Assembly: GCA_023392395.1 (NCBI GenBank)
Contig: JAEVZE010000451.1
Location: forward strand, 1 to 6,077
Origin: Bacillota bacterium
GTDB taxonomy: Bacteria > Bacillota > Clostridia > Christensenellales > Aristaeellaceae
Direction: 5' to 3'
Length of the DNA: 6,077 nucleotides
The position numbers and the translations under genes were made by a program. Shown in pieces: positions 1 to 5,651 of this stretch; the stretch's first letter is position 1; each line of letters starts with the position of its first letter. The notes beneath the pieces are model-generated. The model saw nothing but the letters and a program-made list of their open reading frames with translations. It did not search any database and was not told the origin of the DNA.

Positions 1-45
1 GTATTGCGGCGGCTGTCTGTCAAAAGAGGGATTGGGCCACGGCCT

Positions 46-1185
46 TTAGACCGCGGCCACCAGCTTCGGCGTCGTCCGCTGAATCGCCGCATTCGTGTCG
101 CGCATGATCGCATGGAGCATGCCGACCTCTTGGCAATACACAAAGGTATGCGCAGTGCCGGACCGATCTGCCCGACCTGTGCGGCCGATCCTGTGGACAT
201 AGCAATCGCTGTCGATGGGGAGGTCATAATTGACGACCAGATCAATGTTCCCCACGTCGATGCCGCGCGCGGCAACGTCGGTGGCGACGAGGATGTCAAG
301 CCCGCCGGTGCGGAAGGAATTCATGATTCGCTCCCGCTTTTGCTGGTTGATGTCGCCGTGCAGGGCATCCACCCGGAAGGCCTGCCGCTTGAGCTCATCG
401 CAGAGCATGTCCGCCATCCGCTTCGTGTTGACGAACACCAGGCAAAGCGCATGTTCGTTGCCCCTGAGCAAGGCCAAAAGCTCGCCCTTCTTCCCGCCGT
501 TGTTGACCGGGGTGTAAAACTGCTGAACCGTCTTCACGGTCAGCGTGTCCTGCTTGATAACGATGTGCTTGGCGTCGCGCTGGTAGTTCTTGGCGATCTG
601 CTGGATGCCCCTGGAAATCGTCGCCGAGAACAAGACCGTCTGGCGCTGGGCGGGCACCGCGCTTAGGATGCCGTTCAAATCTTCTTGAAAGCCCATGTCC
701 AGCATCCGGTCCGCTTCGTCCAGCACCACTGTTTTGACGGTGCCCAGGTTGACGCTCCGGCGCTCGATATGGTCCAGCAACCTGCCCGGCGTGGCGACGA
801 TGATCTGCGGACGCCTGCGGAGAATCGCAAATTGCCTTTGGATGTTCTCGCCGCCGTACAGCGTGGCGACGCGAACGCCCTTTCGATGCTGCGCCAGCTT
901 CTGAAGGACTCGTGCGGTCTGGATTGCCAGTTCGCGTGTCGGGCTCAAAATGAGCGCCTGTGCTTGGGTGCTGCATGCGTCGATGCTCTGGACGATCGGG
1001 ATGCCAAACGCGCCCGTCTTGCCCGTCCCGGTCGGCGCCTGCACGATGAGGTCGCTTCCGTTGAGGAAAGGCAGAATTGTCTTTTCCTGCACCGGCGTCG
1101 CTTTCACAAAGCCCATGCCGCTGATTGCCATTTGAATCTCGGGCGACAGTTCAACGCCCGCAAACATGTGATTTTCTTTGATCAT
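46..1185 (-). CDS. DEAD-box ATP-dependent RNA helicase
   Basis: ATP-dependent RNA helicase of the DEAD-box family, 379 aa, which unwinds short RNA duplexes in the cytoplasm. All core motifs are visible in order: Q-motif region around residues 26-33, motif I APTGTGKT 50-57, Ia PTRELA 82-87, Ib TPGR 132-135, II DEAD 156-159, III SAT 187-189, the HGD segment near 276-278, V ATDVAARGID 301-310 and VI HRIGRTGR 331-338. The protein stops about 40 residues after motif VI, so it is essentially the bare two-RecA-domain core (RhlE/CshA type) without the long RNA-binding tail of DeaD/CsdA or DbpA. The first ATG is chosen because AGGAG lies 4 nt upstream (1190-1194); an alternative ATG at codon 7 has no good ribosome binding site. 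It lies downstream of a cold-shock gene, which suggests a role in RNA remodelling in the cold (inference). Only 24 nt separate its start from a terminator-like hairpin, and no own promoter is evident. Confidence 0.96.
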   Translation of the reverse strand: MIKENHMFAGVELSPEIQMAISGMGFVKATPVQEKTILPFLNGSDLIVQAPTGTGKTGAFGIPIVQSIDACSTQAQALILSPTRELAIQTARVLQKLAQHRKGVRVATLYGGENIQRQFAILRRRPQIIVATPGRLLDHIERRSVNLGTVKTVVLDEADRMLDMGFQEDLNGILSAVPAQRQTVLFSATISRGIQQIAKNYQRDAKHIVIKQDTLTVKTVQQFYTPVNNGGKKGELLALLRGNEHALCLVFVNTKRMADMLCDELKRQAFRVDALHGDINQQKRERIMNSFRTGGLDILVATDVAARGIDVGNIDLVVNYDLPIDSDCYVHRIGRTGRADRSGTAHTFVYCQEVGMLHAIMRDTNAAIQRTTPKLVAAV

Positions 1186-1196
1186 AAATCTCCTAT

Positions 1197-1239
1197 CTTT
1201 TCCTGAAAAGCCCGTTCATCCTGTTCCGGATGAACGGGC
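1197..1239 (-). terminator. Hairpin with U-tract between csp and helicase
   Basis: A 12-bp perfect stem (1210-1221 with 1228-1239, loop of 6 nt) is followed on the minus strand by TTTT (1206-1209). It could be the intrinsic terminator of the cold-shock gene. The U-tract is short and can itself pair with AAAAG (rc of 1197-1201) just ahead of the helicase ribosome binding site, so the element might instead act as an attenuator or leader structure controlling read-through into the helicase. The stem is plain in the sequence; which role it plays is inference. Confidence 0.6.
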
Positions 1240-1255
1240 CTTGGGTTTACGCCGA

Positions 1256-1421
1256 CTAGTGGTTCGTCAACTATAGAAGTTGTGGAATTCGGCGAGGGAT
1301 TTTTGTTCCTGGCAAGGAGCCGGAGCGCAGGCGTAGCAGCGCTACGTCAAGCGGAGGGCGACACCGCCAGGGGCAAAAAGAACCGCCGAAAACGCAAGTT
1401 CTGTAGTGGATGGAGCACTAG
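1256..1421. repeat. 166-bp imperfect inverted-repeat (MITE-like) element
   Basis: The whole interval folds back on itself about a centre at 1338-1339. It begins and ends with CTAG (1256-1259 and 1418-1421). The outer arms match over about 27 bp (CTAGTG, then ACTA, AGAA, TTG blocks), followed by TTCGGCG (1288-1294) against CGCCGAA, then TTTTTG..CCTGGC (1300-1313) against 1366-1379, and finally a central hairpin CGTAGC-AGC-GCTACG (1332-1346). It has no coding potential. Being short, terminally symmetric and placed between two genes, it resembles a miniature inverted-repeat transposable element or a dispersed intergenic repeat. CTAG is palindromic, so it may be either the end of the arms or a 4-bp target duplication. 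Only one copy is present here, so mobility is not shown. Confidence 0.7.
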
Positions 1422-1633
1422 ATAACCTGGACGTTCTTTGCCCGGAGCTTTCGGCTGTTCTTCGGATCGGGCTCGATCTCGAAGGAAACCGCCTGGCCCT
1501 CCTGCAGCGATTTGTAACCGCTGCCAGAGATGATGGCCGAGAAGTGCACGAAAATATCGTCGCCGCCGTCGTCATTCGCGATGAAGCCGAAGCCCTTTTC
1601 CGAATTAAACCATTTTACCTTACCAGTGTTCAT
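1418..1633 (-). CDS. csp: CspA-family cold-shock protein
   Basis: A 71-residue single cold-shock domain (five-stranded OB fold) that binds single-stranded RNA and DNA and acts as an RNA chaperone. It starts with the family signature GKVKWFN (4-10), followed by RNP1 KGFGFI (13-18) and RNP2 DIFVHFSAI (26-34), then the SLQEGQ turn (42-47). It ends in AKNVQVI, matching the usual family C-terminus and length. The start is set by GGAGGT at 1641-1646, 7 nt from ATG. It has its own strong promoter and a structured leader of roughly 112 nt, as is common for cold-inducible csp genes. The TAG stop lies inside the terminal CTAG of the inverted-repeat element that follows. A DEAD-box helicase gene is downstream. 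The identification is firm; cold induction is inferred from family and leader structure. Confidence 0.97.
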   Translation of the reverse strand: MNTGKVKWFNSEKGFGFIANDDGGDDIFVHFSAIISGSGYKSLQEGQAVSFEIEPDPKNSRKLRAKNVQVI

Positions 1634-1677
1634 GAAGAGTACCTCCAGAATTTGAATTGTTCCCCAGCATAGAAAAG

Positions 1678-1724
1678 CCTCGTATTTCTGTAAACCGTAA
1701 ACATCGATTTACACAAATACGAGG
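1678..1724 (-). promoter_or_regulatory. Structured csp 5' leader hairpin
   Basis: Stem of 10 bp (1678-1687 with 1715-1724), one C/C mismatch, then 6 more bp (1689-1694 with 1708-1713), with a 13-nt loop. It falls inside the csp leader, between the predicted transcription start (about 1745) and the ribosome binding site (1641-1646). On the minus strand it is followed by CTTTTCT, so it could attenuate transcription. It could equally be a temperature-responsive or stability structure of the kind known for cspA mRNAs. The hairpin is directly visible; the function is inferred. Confidence 0.65.
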
Positions 1725-1751
1725 TTTATCAATTACTCTGAACTTGATCTT

Positions 1752-1780
1752 ATTTTACCACCGATGCATCCCACTGTCAA
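1752..1780 (-). promoter_or_regulatory. csp promoter (sigma-A type)
   Basis: On the minus strand, TTGACA (1775-1780) and TAAAAT (1752-1757) are separated by exactly 17 nt. A TG one base upstream of the -10 makes it an extended -10. The DNA just upstream (about 1781-1797) is AT-rich and could act as an UP element. Transcription would start near 1745 and give a leader of about 112 nt before the csp ATG. Confidence 0.88.
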
Positions 1781-1820
1781 ATTAATATTTGAATATCCGT
1801 CGGGAAAGGTGCGGAAGAGT

Positions 1821-1853
1821 TAAAAAGCCGCTGCTACCTGTTTCAATCAGCGC
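1821..1853 (-). terminator. Probable intrinsic terminator of the ATP-grasp/SET operon
   Basis: On the minus strand, GCGCTG (1848-1853) can pair with CAGCGGC (1827-1833) with one bulged G, across a 14-nt loop. TTTTT (1822-1826) follows. It lies 54 nt past the phosphatase stop codon and before the csp promoter, which is where a terminator is expected. The stem is short and imperfect, so confidence is moderate. A T7 tract nearer the stop (1883-1889) lacks a clear GC stem. Confidence 0.45.
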
Positions 1854-1906
1854 ACTGGGTTCCCGGCACAAAACGCCCCCCAAAAAAATGTCGGGGCTCG
1901 GGATCG

Positions 1907-2509
1907 TCAGCGGCAATCGCCCAGATGCGTGTAATCGTTGAACGACTGCAGATAGTAGTGTCCGTTTCCATATTGCAGGATGCTGATGCCGCAATGCTCA
2001 GGGGGATTGCCCAGGAAGAAGCGGCGAACCTGCGGAAGGCCCAGCGTGCCGCACAGGATGCAGCGAATGGTGCCGCCATGGGCGACGACGGCCGCGCGCT
2101 CGAGCCCGGCTTCCAGAATCTCCATAAAAACCTGCCCGGCCCGGTTCCAGACGTCCGCGCCAGATTCTCCGTTCGGATAGGGCATGTCGATTTCGTGCCG
2201 CTCGAAGGCTTCCCGGAATTCAGGATGCCGTGCGTAAGCCTGTTCCCAGCCGAGTGCGTCGCAATCGCCCATGTCGATCTCCCGCAGACCAGCGCGAACC
2301 TCCAGTGGGACGCGGAGGCGAACGTTGATCGTCTGTGCCGTCTGCAGGGCGCGTGTCATGTCGCTCGAATAGATGCGCTGGATGCCCTCGCCCGCAAGCC
2401 GATTGCCCAGTAAATCCGCCTGGCGGAAGCCCTTGGGCGTCAGTTCGATGTGCATGACATTTTCTGTCTTGGTCGCCTTTTCGCCGTGGCGGATCAGGTA
2501 GAGCAGCAC
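1907..2509 (-). CDS. Histidine phosphatase family protein
   Basis: A 200-residue protein of the histidine phosphatase (phosphoglycerate-mutase-like) superfamily, which transfers phosphate from a substrate to a catalytic histidine. The RHGE motif (7-10) gives the nucleophile His8 with Arg7. Arg53 (SSDMTRA), Glu77 (LREIDMGD) and His144 (VVAHGGT) supply the rest of the usual active site, and PNGES (112-116) is also typical. It looks more like the broad phosphatase branch (CobC, PhoE) than a true glycolytic mutase, but the substrate cannot be told. The start is GTG, with AAAGGG about 9 nt upstream; an ATG two bases further out is in another frame. It is the last gene of the five-gene operon, 51 nt after the acetyltransferase, with no convincing terminator or promoter between them. 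It could dephosphorylate an intermediate or product of that pathway (inference). Confidence 0.93.
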   Translation of the reverse strand: MLLYLIRHGEKATKTENVMHIELTPKGFRQADLLGNRLAGEGIQRIYSSDMTRALQTAQTINVRLRVPLEVRAGLREIDMGDCDALGWEQAYARHPEFREAFERHEIDMPYPNGESGADVWNRAGQVFMEILEAGLERAAVVAHGGTIRCILCGTLGLPQVRRFFLGNPPEHCGISILQYGNGHYYLQSFNDYTHLGDCR

Positions 2510-2560
2510 ATCCGCACACCCTTTCGATGCTCTTTGGGAAGCCTGGCGGTAAAGCGCCGG

Positions 2561-3088
2561 TCAGTCCCCGCCCTCGTCCAGCCGCCGGGGCTTGACCACG
2601 CCCAACGTCTTGACGAAGATCACCTTGTCGTCGCCGTCGTCGTAGTAGTCCCTGAGCACGGCCTCCTGCAGGTAGCCGCAGCGCCGGTAGAACGCCCTCG
2701 CAGGGGCGTAGGGCGGCCTGGAGGAGGTTTCCACGTAGACCTTCGCGCCGTCCGCCGCTTCGATGCGTGTCTCGCTCCGCGCCATCAGCTCGCGGCCCAC
2801 GCCCGAACCCTTGAAACCTTCCGCGACGGCGATCCAGTACAGATCAAAGCGCCGCCGCGCGCCGGGGATCGGCCCAAAGCAGGTATAGCCGCAGATCTCC
2901 CCGCCCGATTCGGCCACGAGGAAGTGGTAGCCGCTCTCTTCCGCGCCGCGGGCCAGGTTTTCCCGGGCCAGCTCTTCCGCGATGTCGACTTCCTCCGGGT
3001 AGAATACCCCGGCGGACTCGGTGACCGCCCGGATGGTCATGTCCTCGCCCGGCATCAGAAAATCCCGGAACGAAACAGCGGAAGTCAT
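2561..3088 (-). CDS. GNAT-family N-acetyltransferase
   Basis: Predicted 175-residue acetyl-CoA-dependent acyltransferase of the GNAT fold, acting on an amine. Motif A, which binds the pyrophosphate of CoA, is visible as YWIAVAEGFKGSGVGREL (84-101), with the Q/RxxGxG/A-like GSGVG loop. Motif B is YAPARAFYRRCGY (127-139), followed by a conserved-looking C-terminal DGDDKVIFVK strand (151-160). The reading frame opens at an ATG at 3097, but that codon abuts GGAAAGG (3098-3104) with no spacing. The ATG at 3086-3088 is 9 nt from that site and overlaps the preceding ATP-grasp stop as ATGA, so I take it as the true start. The acceptor is unknown. Its coupling to an ATP-grasp ligase suggests that it caps or modifies the amine of that enzyme's substrate or product, or provides self-protection (inference). 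Confidence 0.93.
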   Translation of the reverse strand: MTSAVSFRDFLMPGEDMTIRAVTESAGVFYPEEVDIAEELARENLARGAEESGYHFLVAESGGEICGYTCFGPIPGARRRFDLYWIAVAEGFKGSGVGRELMARSETRIEAADGAKVYVETSSRPPYAPARAFYRRCGYLQEAVLRDYYDDGDDKVIFVKTLGVVKPRRLDEGGD

Positions 3089-4074
3089 ATCGTACATCCT
3101 TTCCGGATCAGCGCGCCCGCGACGCCCTTTATCACCTGGGAAAATGGGAAGCCGTGGGCCCTGGCGACGTTGAAAAAGCCGTAGAAGCTGGGGTTGCAGT
3201 TGATCTCCAGGATCCAGGGTTTGCCCTCGGCGTCGATTCTGAAGTCCACGCGCGCCCAGCCGTTTAGTTCAAGATTCTTCCAGCAGGACTCGGTGAGCCG
3301 GACGAGCTCCTGAACCAGCGGCGCATCCTCCGGCGGCAGGTGGTAAATCGCGGCCAGCTGGTCGTACTCGAAGGTGTTTTCGACCCACTTGGCGTTGTAG
3401 TTGATGAAATTGGGCTTGCCCGCCTCTCGGAAGCCTGGAAAGATCCACTCATAGGGCGGCAGCACCACCGGGTGCTCATGGCCTCCGTAGACGCAGACGT
3501 TGAACTCCCGTCCGTCGATGAACTTTTCCGCGAAGTATCGCTTTCCATCCTGCTTTTCACGGTGCGAGGTTAGCATACGGAGCGCTTCGGGCGTTTCAAC
3601 GTCCACCAGCGAATGGTCGTCCAGGCCGATGGAGGCGTCCTCGCAGATCGCCTTGATCAGGTAGCGGCCCGGCTGAAATCCATCGTCTCCTTGAAACCAG
3701 CCGGGCGTCGGCAGGCCGTAGGAGGTGAGCAGCCGCTTGGTCAGGAGCTTGTTGGTGGTGACCAGCAGCGCCTCCGCGCCGCAGCCAGCGAACGGGATGC
3801 CCACGGCTTCCAGCACCGACGGCGCGAGGTAGACGAAAGCTTCCTCGCCCGGCGCGGAATCCACCATGTTGACGACGAAGCATCCGCCGCGAAGCCTGGC
3901 TTCCTCCAACTGACACACAACGTCCAGTCCGAAGGGCAGCATCCGTGCCCGGTAGCCGGCGGCTTCCAGTTCTTCGCAGATCCACTCCGCCTGCACCTTC
4001 ACATCCAGAATGTCCTCCGGCGAACCTATCGCCATGCGGTTGCACAGCACAATCGCCTCGTCGTAAACGGCCAT
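3085..4074 (-). CDS. D-Ala-D-Ala-ligase-like ATP-grasp enzyme (second paralogue)
   Basis: A 329-residue ATP-grasp enzyme of the Ddl-like class, which joins a carboxylate to an amine through an acyl-phosphate. An N-terminal Rossmann-like region (about 6-95) precedes the grasp. Visible motifs are LIKAICEDASIG (139-150, ATP-binding lysine and loop), EKFIDGREFNV (183-193) and ARVDF (274-278). The Mg-binding set Asp277, Glu290 and Asn292 (EIN) matches D257, E270 and N272 of E. coli DdlB, with Arg275 matching R255. The following loop (NPSFYGFFNVARAHG) differs from the PGMT loop of true Ddl, so D-alanine is unlikely to be the substrate. The open frame extends upstream to 4161, but that part overlaps the SET gene; GAGGG at 4079-4083 supports the ATG at 4074. 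It lies 10 nt after the SET gene and overlaps the acetyltransferase start by 4 nt. Confidence 0.92.
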   Translation of the reverse strand: MAVYDEAIVLCNRMAIGSPEDILDVKVQAEWICEELEAAGYRARMLPFGLDVVCQLEEARLRGGCFVVNMVDSAPGEEAFVYLAPSVLEAVGIPFAGCGAEALLVTTNKLLTKRLLTSYGLPTPGWFQGDDGFQPGRYLIKAICEDASIGLDDHSLVDVETPEALRMLTSHREKQDGKRYFAEKFIDGREFNVCVYGGHEHPVVLPPYEWIFPGFREAGKPNFINYNAKWVENTFEYDQLAAIYHLPPEDAPLVQELVRLTESCWKNLELNGWARVDFRIDAEGKPWILEINCNPSFYGFFNVARAHGFPFSQVIKGVAGALIRKGCTI

Positions 4075-4084
4075 TGAACCCTCG

Positions 4085-4459
4085 TTACTGCACGTCGAAC
4101 CAGACGGGCGTCTTGTCGTTGGGATCGCAGTTGTAATTGACGGTAATCTCCTCGCCCTCATGGATATCCCTGAGCGCGACGAAATCCACCGTCCGGTTTT
4201 TGATGTTTCGGATGTAGCGGGCGTTGGGCTCGTAAGAATGATTATAGAGCGAACCCGTGCCGAGCGCCACCGCGCCGGCCTTCAGGTCCTCGCCCCAGAA
4301 AAAAACGTAATTGCTCAGCTTCGTCTTCGTGATGTACTTCCACTGTCCCTTGGGAAACGCGATTACCGGCGCGTTTTCAAACACCGTTCCGGATGGAATC
4401 TCCTCGCCCGCAAAAACGCCCCTGCCCTTGTTCCCGACTTCTTTGACATAGGTTTTCAT
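4085..4459 (-). CDS. Small stand-alone SET-domain protein
   Basis: A 124-residue protein that is essentially a minimal SET domain, the fold of SAM-dependent lysine methyltransferases. Visible are GNKGRGVFA (9-17, N-terminal SAM-binding strand), the hallmark NHSYEPNA (73-80, pseudoknot and SAM contact) and EGEEITVNY (101-109) ending in the expected catalytic Tyr109. No pre-SET, substrate-recruiting or other domain is attached. The true start is the ATG at 4457-4459: AAGGAG (4469-4474) is 9 nt upstream and the ATG overlaps the preceding ligase stop as ATGA. The frame extends to 4483 but without a good site. Being sandwiched between two ATP-grasp ligases suggests that it acts in the same pathway, either on a lysine-like amine of the small molecule or on a partner protein (inference). 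The SET assignment is firm; the substrate is unknown. Confidence 0.92.
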   Translation of the reverse strand: MKTYVKEVGNKGRGVFAGEEIPSGTVFENAPVIAFPKGQWKYITKTKLSNYVFFWGEDLKAGAVALGTGSLYNHSYEPNARYIRNIKNRTVDFVALRDIHEGEEITVNYNCDPNDKTPVWFDVQ

Positions 4460-5535
4460 TGGCCGATGCTCCTTACGTTCCATGAAGGGCTTTCCTCCGC
4501 CCTCTCCAACGCATCCGATGCAATCCGGTACACCACGTCGTCAAACGTCAGGCCGCTAATCCCGGCGGCGCTCAAAAACCCGCTCTCCCCTGGCGTGATG
4601 CAGGGGTTGCAATTGATCTCCAGTACCCAGGGCACGCCCGCTTCATCCACCCGGAAGTCCACCCGCGCGTAGCCATCCAGCCCAAACTGCGCCCAACAAT
4701 CGCACGCGATGGCGCGCATCCTAGAAATCAGCGCGCCGTCTTCCGGCCCAAATCGATGCACCGAGCATGTATTTTGGAATTCAAAGGAATCTTCGTCCCA
4801 CTTGGCGCTGTAATCCACAATGCGATGCTTGCGCATTTCGCCATAACCGCAAAAACAAATTTCCGAGGGCGCCAGGATCTGGGGCTGCCCGCTGTCCCCC
4901 AAGAGCGCGACGCTGAACTCCCGCCCGTCGATGTAGCCTTCCGCGAAATGCTCGAAGCCCGTTTCCTCGAAAACGCGCTTCAGATGCGGCGCGATCTCCT
5001 CCTGTCCGGCAAATCGCACCACGGAAGACTGGCCCATGCCTACGGAGGCGTCCTCGTACAGAGCCTTGACGATGTATGTATCCCCCTCGCGGTACTGGTC
5101 CTGCCGGTCGGCGGTCACCCAAGCCGGGGTCGAGATGCCGCTTCTTCGCATGAGCATCTTGGCCGCGATCTTGTGTGTGGTTAAAAAAATAGCGCCTGGG
5201 GAGCTTCCGGTGTACGCAAAGCCCATCCGCGAGAGCAGCGCGGGGGCCAGATAGCTCCACATGCCGGTCGAGTGGACGGTTTCTACCAAATTGAACACCA
5301 GCGTAGGCCGGGCCGCACGCAACGCGCCTGCCAGGCGGCTCTCGCTCAGGCGGCGGAGCACATCCCCATCCAGCGGAAGGCCATCCAGCGCGAAGGGCAT
5401 CTCCAGGACCTCATACCCAAGCCGTGAAAGCGCCAGGGAGACCGCGCGCGCCTGCTTGAGCACGTCCATCTCATCTTTGGGTGCACCTTCCGAAAGGCTC
5501 GAATGCAGCACGACCGCCACTTTTGATGTGTCCAT
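4456..5535 (-). CDS. D-Ala-D-Ala-ligase-like ATP-grasp enzyme (first paralogue)
   Basis: A 359-residue ATP-grasp carboxylate-amine ligase, first gene of the operon. The N-terminal domain (about 5-115) contains LVFNLVET (79-86). ATP-grasp motifs are YIVKALYEDASVGMG (154-168), AEGYIDGREFSVALLG (198-213) and ARVDF (290-294), then the metal-binding EINCNP (306-311). Arg291, Asp293, Glu306 and Asn308 line up with R255, D257, E270 and N272 of E. coli DdlB. The loop after Asn308 (CNPCITPGESGF) keeps part of a PG motif but is not the Ddl D-alanine loop. It is plainly a paralogue of the ligase two genes downstream, sharing the EDAS(V/I)G loop and the DGREF and EINCNP motifs, but it is 30 residues longer, mainly at the C-terminus. 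GGAGGG (5543-5548) is 7 nt before the ATG. It probably activates a carboxylate of an unknown amino-acid-like substrate. Confidence 0.93.
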   Translation of the reverse strand: MDTSKVAVVLHSSLSEGAPKDEMDVLKQARAVSLALSRLGYEVLEMPFALDGLPLDGDVLRRLSESRLAGALRAARPTLVFNLVETVHSTGMWSYLAPALLSRMGFAYTGSSPGAIFLTTHKIAAKMLMRRSGISTPAWVTADRQDQYREGDTYIVKALYEDASVGMGQSSVVRFAGQEEIAPHLKRVFEETGFEHFAEGYIDGREFSVALLGDSGQPQILAPSEICFCGYGEMRKHRIVDYSAKWDEDSFEFQNTCSVHRFGPEDGALISRMRAIACDCWAQFGLDGYARVDFRVDEAGVPWVLEINCNPCITPGESGFLSAAGISGLTFDDVVYRIASDALERAEESPSWNVRSIGQ

Positions 5536-5567
5536 GCCGTATCCCTCCAGCGCCCCATATCAGCGAA

Positions 5568-5596
5568 ATTATAGCCCTTTCGCCAAAGACTGTCAA
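5568..5596 (-). promoter_or_regulatory. Promoter of the ATP-grasp/SET/GNAT/phosphatase operon
   Basis: A textbook sigma-A promoter on the minus strand: TTGACA (5591-5596), 17-nt spacer, TATAAT (5568-5573). Transcription should begin near 5561 and leave a short leader of about 26 nt before the ATG at 5535. Both boxes are perfect consensus, which suggests strong basal expression or control by a repressor. Confidence 0.92.
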
Positions 5597-5651
5597 TATG
5601 CGCAATCGGTCTGTTAGTCTTGACAAATCGCGCGCAGTGCGGCGAGTTCTG

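Noticed and set aside
1..45. Possible terminator after the helicase (GGCC-GT-GGCC and later TTTT)
   Set aside because: The stem is only 4 bp with an impossibly tight 2-nt loop, and the T-run is not adjacent. No supported terminator is seen before the window edge.
4..666. Long plus-strand open frame opposite the helicase gene
   Set aside because: It lies antisense to a helicase with every DEAD-box motif intact. Its translation has no recognisable family features and no ribosome binding site; long opposite frames are common in GC-rich DNA.
1782..1994. 70-codon minus-strand frame over the phosphatase 3' end and terminator region
   Set aside because: It mostly overlaps the phosphatase in another frame, covers the probable terminator, and has no recognisable features.
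2510..2560. Possible terminator or promoter between acetyltransferase and phosphatase
   Set aside because: Only a 4-bp GC stem without a U-tract and no -35/-10 pair are visible, so the genes are treated as one operon.
3089..3097. Upstream ATG of the acetyltransferase
   Set aside because: It directly abuts the ribosome binding site with no spacer; the ATG at 3088 has 9-nt spacing and an ATGA overlap.
2450..3184. 244-codon plus-strand open frame opposite the phosphatase and acetyltransferase genes
   Set aside because: It spans two well-supported minus-strand genes, has no recognisable domain and no promoter or ribosome binding site.
4075..4161. N-terminal extension of the second ATP-grasp frame
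   Set aside because: It overlaps the SET gene, reads as low-quality Arg/Ser/Thr-rich sequence, and the ATG at 4074 has a good ribosome binding site and matches the start of the paralogue's domain.
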